From JAJFGI01 sp036397065 (lineage in GTDB: Bacteria; Pseudomonadota; Alphaproteobacteria; Kiloniellales; J153): DNA of 23,870 bases. Both the position numbers and the translations under genes were made by a program. The notes under the pieces are model-generated. The model searched no databases. It was not told where the DNA came from and saw nothing but the letters and a program-made list of their open reading frames with translations. The DNA lies in assembly GCA_036397065.1 (NCBI GenBank), contig DASWJP010000189.1:1-23870 (forward strand), written 5' to 3'. Shown here piece after piece: positions 20,489 through 23,870 of this stretch (the first letter of the stretch is position 1; the number at the start of each line of letters is the position of its first letter).

Positions 20489-21109
20489 ATGGCCGCCGCA
20501 CCGCCCGCGCCATCCCCCTCGCAAGCGCCTCTCGTTCTGGCCTCCGCGTCGCCACGCCGGCTGGCGCTGTTGCGTCAAGTCGGCCTGGAGCCGCAGGCCG
20601 TCAACCCGCCGCACATCGACGAGACACCGCGTAAGGGCGAGCTGCCCATGCCCTATGCCCGGCGCATGGCGGGCGAGAAGGCGGCGGCCATCGCACCAAA
20701 CCACCCCGGTGCTTTCATCCTGGCCGCCGATACGGTGGTCGCCCTGGGCCGTCGCCTGCTGCCCAAGGCCGAGGATGCGGCCACCGCCCGCCGTTGCCTG
20801 GAACGGCTCTCCGGCCGCCGGCACCGGGTCTATGGCGGGCTTGTGGTGCTGGCGCCGGACGGCCGCCGGGTGGAGCGTTTGGTCACCAGCGTGATCTGGG
20901 TCAAGCGCCTGCAGGCCGCCGAGATCGACGCCTACATCGCCACCGATGAATGGCGCGGCAAGGCCGGCGGCTATGCCATCCAGGGCCGGGCGGCCGCGTT
21001 CATCCCGCGGATCAACGGCTCCTACAGCAACGTGGTCGGCCTGCCCTTGGCCGAGACCGTGGCGGCGCTCGCCGGCCTCGGCTACCGCGGTGCCGGCGGC
21101 CCGCCGTGA
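20489..21109 (+). CDS. maf: Maf family nucleotide pyrophosphatase
   Basis: The 206-residue enzyme hydrolyses non-canonical or excess nucleoside triphosphates to monophosphates. Motifs are LVLASASPRRLALLRQVG, FILAADTVVALG, a Y.G-type SGRRHRVYGG stretch, and EWRGKAGGYAIQGRAAAF with the IQG of the dTTP/UTP-specific YhdE branch. A TTG at 20471 in frame would add six residues; I chose the ATG because it starts closer to the conserved core, though neither has a clear ribosome-binding site. The stop overlaps the GTG start of the RNase gene. Confidence 0.92.
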   Translation: MAAAPPAPSPSQAPLVLASASPRRLALLRQVGLEPQAVNPPHIDETPRKGELPMPYARRMAGEKAAAIAPNHPGAFILAADTVVALGRRLLPKAEDAATARRCLERLSGRRHRVYGGLVVLAPDGRRVERLVTSVIWVKRLQAAEIDAYIATDEWRGKAGGYAIQGRAAAFIPRINGSYSNVVGLPLAETVAALAGLGYRGAGGPP

Positions 21110-22299
21110 GCGTGCGCCTGTTCATCTCGGCGCTGCCCGGCGAAACCCGGGCCGCCTGGATGGACGGCGAGCATTTGCGCGACTTGGTGATCCTGCGCGA
21201 CGACCGGCCCAGCCAGGCCGACAACATTTACCTGGGCCGGGTGGTCTCCCTGCAGCCGGGATTGAGCGCCGCCTTTATCGACATCGGGGCCGCGCGGCCC
21301 GGCTTTCTGCCCCTGGACGAAGCGCCCAAGGGCCTGTCCGAGGGCGATTGCCTGGTGCTGCGTGCGGCCCGCGACGGCACGGCGGAGAAGGGCGCGCGCC
21401 TGACCGCCCGCTTTGGCGACTTGCCGCCGGATCTGGTGGCGGCCGCCGCTGCCGCCACGCCGCCGGCCTTGCTGCGCCGTGCCGGCGATCCCCTGTGGGC
21501 GGCGCTCGAAGCCCCTGATCCACCGGAAGAGATCGTCATCGACGATCCCGCGACCTTTGCCCGCGCCCGGCAGGTCTTCGCCACGCGGCTGGAGCGGCTC
21601 GAACGATTGCGCCTGGACCTGGACCCGGCGCCGCTGTTCGAGCGCGCCGGCATCGAGGCGCAGATCGAGGCGTTGCTGGAGCCCCGGGTCGATCTGCCAT
21701 CCGGTGGGTTCCTGTTGATCGAGCCGGTGCGCACGCTGACTGCCATCGACGTGAACACCGCCCGCCACGAGGGCGCCGGCGGGTCGGCGGCGGGTACCCT
21801 GGCGGTGGATTTGGAGGCGGCGGCGGAAATTCCGCATCAGATACGCCTGCGCAACCTGTCCGGTCTCATCGTCGTCGATTTTCTCGAGCTGGCCGATGCG
21901 GCCGCGCGGGAGCGGGTGGGGCGCACGGTGCGGCAAGGCTTGGCCGGCGATGCCCGGCCCAGCCGTGTCTCGGCCATGCGCCGCTCCGGGCTGGTCGAGA
22001 TCACCCGGCGGCGGAGCGGGCCGGCCTTGCATGAATTGCTGACCGAAGCCGGCGGGATCGGCGGTGGCGGGCGGTTCCATGACCCGGTATCCCTGGCCTT
22101 TGCCGCCCTGCGCGCGGTCAGAGGCGCGGCGGCGCGGGCCCCGGGTAGGGATGTGGTTATCGCCGGTGCGCCGCGCCTGCTGGCCGCCCTGGAGGGCCCG
22201 GCCGCCGCCGCGCGGGCCGCGGTGGAGGAGCGTCTCGGCCGGCCGCTGACTTTGCGTCCGCAGCCCGGTCACGACGGTTTCGAGATCGTGCTAGTATAA
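21106..22299 (+). CDS. rng: Short ribonuclease E/G family protein
   Basis: The 397-residue protein has an S1-type RNA-binding segment (ADNIYLGRVVSLQPGLSAAF, about 39-58) and the RNase E/G catalytic core with Asp215 in TAIDVN and Asp258 in LIVVDFLEL. The 43-residue spacing equals that of Asp303 and Asp346 in E. coli RNase E. MRRSGLVEITRRRSG also matches. The CPxC zinc-link cysteines found in RNase E and RNase G are missing, and there is no C-terminal scaffold for a degradosome. The GTG start overlaps the maf stop. It likely acts in RNA processing, either as RNase G proper or as a short paralogue. Confidence 0.9.
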   Translation: MSVRLFISALPGETRAAWMDGEHLRDLVILRDDRPSQADNIYLGRVVSLQPGLSAAFIDIGAARPGFLPLDEAPKGLSEGDCLVLRAARDGTAEKGARLTARFGDLPPDLVAAAAAATPPALLRRAGDPLWAALEAPDPPEEIVIDDPATFARARQVFATRLERLERLRLDLDPAPLFERAGIEAQIEALLEPRVDLPSGGFLLIEPVRTLTAIDVNTARHEGAGGSAAGTLAVDLEAAAEIPHQIRLRNLSGLIVVDFLELADAAARERVGRTVRQGLAGDARPSRVSAMRRSGLVEITRRRSGPALHELLTEAGGIGGGGRFHDPVSLAFAALRAVRGAAARAPGRDVVIAGAPRLLAALEGPAAAARAAVEERLGRPLTLRPQPGHDGFEIVLV

Positions 22300-22548
22300 A
22301 TGCGCATGACCGATGATCAGCAAAAACCAGGCCCACGGCGGCCGCGCCGGCGCACGGCGGCGGGCCGGTGCCCGACCTGCGGCGCCGAGACGCGCCCGGA
22401 AACCCGGCCGTTCTGTTCGCGCCGCTGCGCCGATGTGGATCTTGGCCACTGGTTCAGCGGTGCCTATCGCGTGCCGACCAGCGAAGCCCCCGGCGACGCA
22501 CGATCCCGGGAGTCGGGGGAGGACGATGAGTATTCCAACGACGCCTAG
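22300..22548 (+). CDS. yacG: DNA gyrase inhibitor YacG
   Basis: The 82-residue protein carries the YacG zinc site CPTC near residue 24 and CSRRC near 39 followed by ADVDLGHWFSGAYRVP, a nearly diagnostic string. The family binds zinc and inhibits gyrase by contacting GyrB. The N-terminus is Arg/Pro-rich. The start is uncertain: ATG at 22300, immediately after the rng stop, or at 22306; neither has a visible ribosome-binding site, so translation is probably coupled to rng. Its 3' end overlaps the protease gene by 23 bp. Confidence 0.93.
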   Translation: MRMTDDQQKPGPRRPRRRTAAGRCPTCGAETRPETRPFCSRRCADVDLGHWFSGAYRVPTSEAPGDARSRESGEDDEYSNDA

Positions 22549-23524
22549 CACCGCGGTCATCGGCCCATGTTGGCGCGCCGCGCGCCATTGGCTGGCGGTG
22601 GCGGCGTTCTTCGCCGTCGTGCCCATGCCCGCGGCGGCCTTCGATCCGAAAACCTTGGACTCGGTCGTCACCGTGTTGCCGACCTGGCCCGGATTTGCGC
22701 GCAACGGGCAGACCGGCCTGCCGCCGGGCACCGCGCCCGAGGGTACGGCGGTGGCCATTCGCCCCGGCGGATTTCTGGTGACCGCCCTGCACGTGGTCGA
22801 GCGCGCCGTGGAGATCATCGTGCGCCTGCCGGATGGCCGCGAAGTGCCGGCACGCCTGGTCGGCACCGATAGGACGACCGATCTGGCGCTGCTCGCCGTG
22901 GCGGTGGATTTGCCGGTCTTGCCGGCGGCCCCCGATCCGGCCCTGGGGGCGCCGGTCTGCGCGCTCGGCAATCAATTCGGCCTGGGCATATCGGTCACCT
23001 GCGGCGTGATTTCCGGGCTGCACCGCAGCGGCGTCGGGTTCAACCCGATGGAGGACTTCGTGCAAACCGATGCGGCGGTCAATCCGGGCGCCTCGGGCGG
23101 CGCCCTGGTCGACCCGCAAGGGCGGCTGGTCGGCATTCTGTCGGCCATTTTCACCAAGGCATCGGATGCGAACATCGGCATCAACTTTGCCGCCTCGGTG
23201 GCCTTGGTGCAGCGGGTGGTGGACGACCTGATGGCCGGAGGGCAGGTCCGTCATGCCGATCTGGGCCTGCGCCTGGCCGGACTGGAGCCGGCGGAACGGG
23301 TGACTTTGGCGGGGGTCCGGGTGGCGGCCCTCACGCCCGGCGGCGCGGCGGCGACGGCCGGGCTTGCCGAGGGCGATCTGATCACCGCCATCGGCGGCCA
23401 TCCGGTGCGCAGCGTCAATGACGCCCGCGCCATGATCGCCCTGGTCCGGCCCGGCGCGCGCGTGGCGGTCACCTATGTCCGCGGCGGGTCGGCCGGCACC
23501 GTTGAGATCACCCTGCCGCCGTGA
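22526..23524 (+). CDS. Secreted S1C-type (DegP-like) serine protease with one PDZ domain
   Basis: The 332-residue protein has a signal peptide (hydrophobic segment 22-33, AAA at 36-38) and a trypsin-like domain with the triad His89 (TALHVV), Asp119 (DRTTDLALL) and Ser190 (NPGASGGALVD). The usual DegP form is NPGNSGG, so Asn is replaced by Ala two residues before the catalytic Gly-Ser region. A single C-terminal PDZ domain follows (about 235-332, with AGLAEGDLITAIGG). This fits a periplasmic quality-control or regulatory protease of the DegS or HtrA kind without a membrane anchor. GGGGGAGG directly before the ATG at 22526 decides the start, although the frame is open to 22313. Confidence 0.88.
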   Translation: MSIPTTPSTAVIGPCWRAARHWLAVAAFFAVVPMPAAAFDPKTLDSVVTVLPTWPGFARNGQTGLPPGTAPEGTAVAIRPGGFLVTALHVVERAVEIIVRLPDGREVPARLVGTDRTTDLALLAVAVDLPVLPAAPDPALGAPVCALGNQFGLGISVTCGVISGLHRSGVGFNPMEDFVQTDAAVNPGASGGALVDPQGRLVGILSAIFTKASDANIGINFAASVALVQRVVDDLMAGGQVRHADLGLRLAGLEPAERVTLAGVRVAALTPGGAAATAGLAEGDLITAIGGHPVRSVNDARAMIALVRPGARVAVTYVRGGSAGTVEITLPP

Positions 23525-23569
23525 GGTCCCGCAAGTCTTGACGAGAGCACGCCACGCCAAGCACAGGGC

Positions 23570-23598
23570 TGGACAGGTCGCCGTACTTTGCCTATAAG
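23570..23598 (+). promoter_or_regulatory. tRNA-Phe promoter
   Basis: TGGACA (23570-23575) and TATAAG (23593-23598) are spaced by 17 bp; each matches the sigma-70 consensus at 5 of 6 positions. Transcription would start near 23605, 65 bp before the mature tRNA. Confidence 0.7.
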
Positions 23599-23669
23599 CG
23601 CTCGGCACCCGCCTCCGGGCAGCGCTCCGGCGGATCCCACATTCCCCGGGCCGTCCGGTCGCCCAGGAT

Positions 23670-23745
23670 GCCCAGGTAGCTCAGTTGGTAGAGCACGTGA
23701 CTGAAAATCACGGTGTCGGTGGTTCGATTCCGCCCCTGGGCACCA
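23670..23745 (+). tRNA. tRNA-Phe(GAA), CCA encoded
   Basis: The acceptor stem GCCCAGG pairs with CCTGGGC. The D-stem is GCTC/GAGC. The anticodon stem CGTGA/TCACG encloses the loop CTGAAAA with anticodon GAA. The T-arm is GGTGG-TTCGATT-CCGCC. The discriminator base is A and CCA is encoded. A second GCCCAGG lies just upstream (23661-23667). Confidence 0.96.
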
Positions 23746-23870
23746 TTCCACTTTATTTCATAAATAAATCAATAGGTTACGGGGCGCGTCGAACCCAATT
23801 TCCCCCAATTTTTCCCCCAATCCTCACGGAATCGTGAACGAGAGGCTTGGAGATCAGACCGAATAGGAAG
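23746..23870. other. AT-rich and C-tract DNA downstream of tRNA-Phe
   Basis: Composition changes sharply after the CCA: an AT-rich stretch to about 23775, then CCCAATTT, CCCCCAATTTTT and CCCCCAAT in tandem (23794-23821), and a TCACG-GAAT-CGTGA inverted repeat (23824-23837). No gene is visible. A tRNA 3' end followed by foreign-looking DNA is a common integration boundary. Confidence 0.4.

Noticed and set aside
1..23870. CRISPR arrays, insertion sequences, toxin-antitoxin or phage-defence genes
   Set aside because: I saw no regularly spaced repeats, transposase or integrase motifs, or recognisable defence domains anywhere in the window.

Overview
The window is high-GC DNA that most resembles an alphaproteobacterium of the Rhodospirillales kind. 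The best evidence is the order murA - DUF2948 - hisG - hisD - UPF0262 - low-molecular-weight phosphatase - infA - maf - RNase E/G - yacG, a conserved alphaproteobacterial housekeeping block. Product names come from reading motifs and remembered family features; no database search was run.

Layout. 1-1570: the end of a rhodanese-domain protein, a SapC-family protein and a small cysteine-rich CWC protein, all on +. 1564-3505 (-): a three-gene one-carbon cluster of a MetF-type methylenetetrahydrofolate reductase, a small 'virulence factor' family protein and a stand-alone B12-methionine-synthase activation domain. 3506-3740: a divergent intergenic region with a strong G-run tract and one copy of a 44-bp hairpin repeat. 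3741-4738: a CRP-type regulator, two perfect TGTGA-N6-TCACA sites, and a 38-residue one-helix membrane peptide. 4739-5332: a gene-poor, less GC-rich stretch holding a 45-bp fragment of the 3' half of a tRNA-Thr gene.

5333-14667 is an accessory catabolic block: a glutamine-synthetase-like ligase and a class III aminotransferase on +; a complete branched-chain-amino-acid-type ABC transporter (livK, G, F, H, M) followed by an isochorismatase-family hydrolase on -; a second, divergent isochorismatase-family hydrolase; and an MmcQ/YjbR protein. It ends at an intact tRNA-Thr(GGT) gene (14702-14776, -). The tRNA fragment at 4896-4940 and the intact tRNA are direct repeats placed as attL and attR would be after integration into a tRNA 3' end. 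The block may therefore be an old genomic island that has lost its integrase.

The transporter probably imports an amine-, amide- or amino-acid-like compound. The ligase, aminotransferase and two amide-type hydrolases would process it, perhaps through a gamma-glutamyl-type intermediate. The substrate cannot be read from the sequence. Two operator-like sites of related sequence (5231-5243 and 13334-13346) lie upstream of the two outward-reading parts of the block.

14944-23524 is the compact housekeeping block, with several ATGA or GTGA overlaps and a clear internal infA promoter whose -10 lies inside an inverted repeat. It ends with a secreted S1C-type serine protease carrying one PDZ domain. 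A tRNA-Phe(GAA) gene with a good promoter follows, and then an abrupt change to AT-rich, C-tract-repeat DNA up to the window end, which may be another integration boundary.
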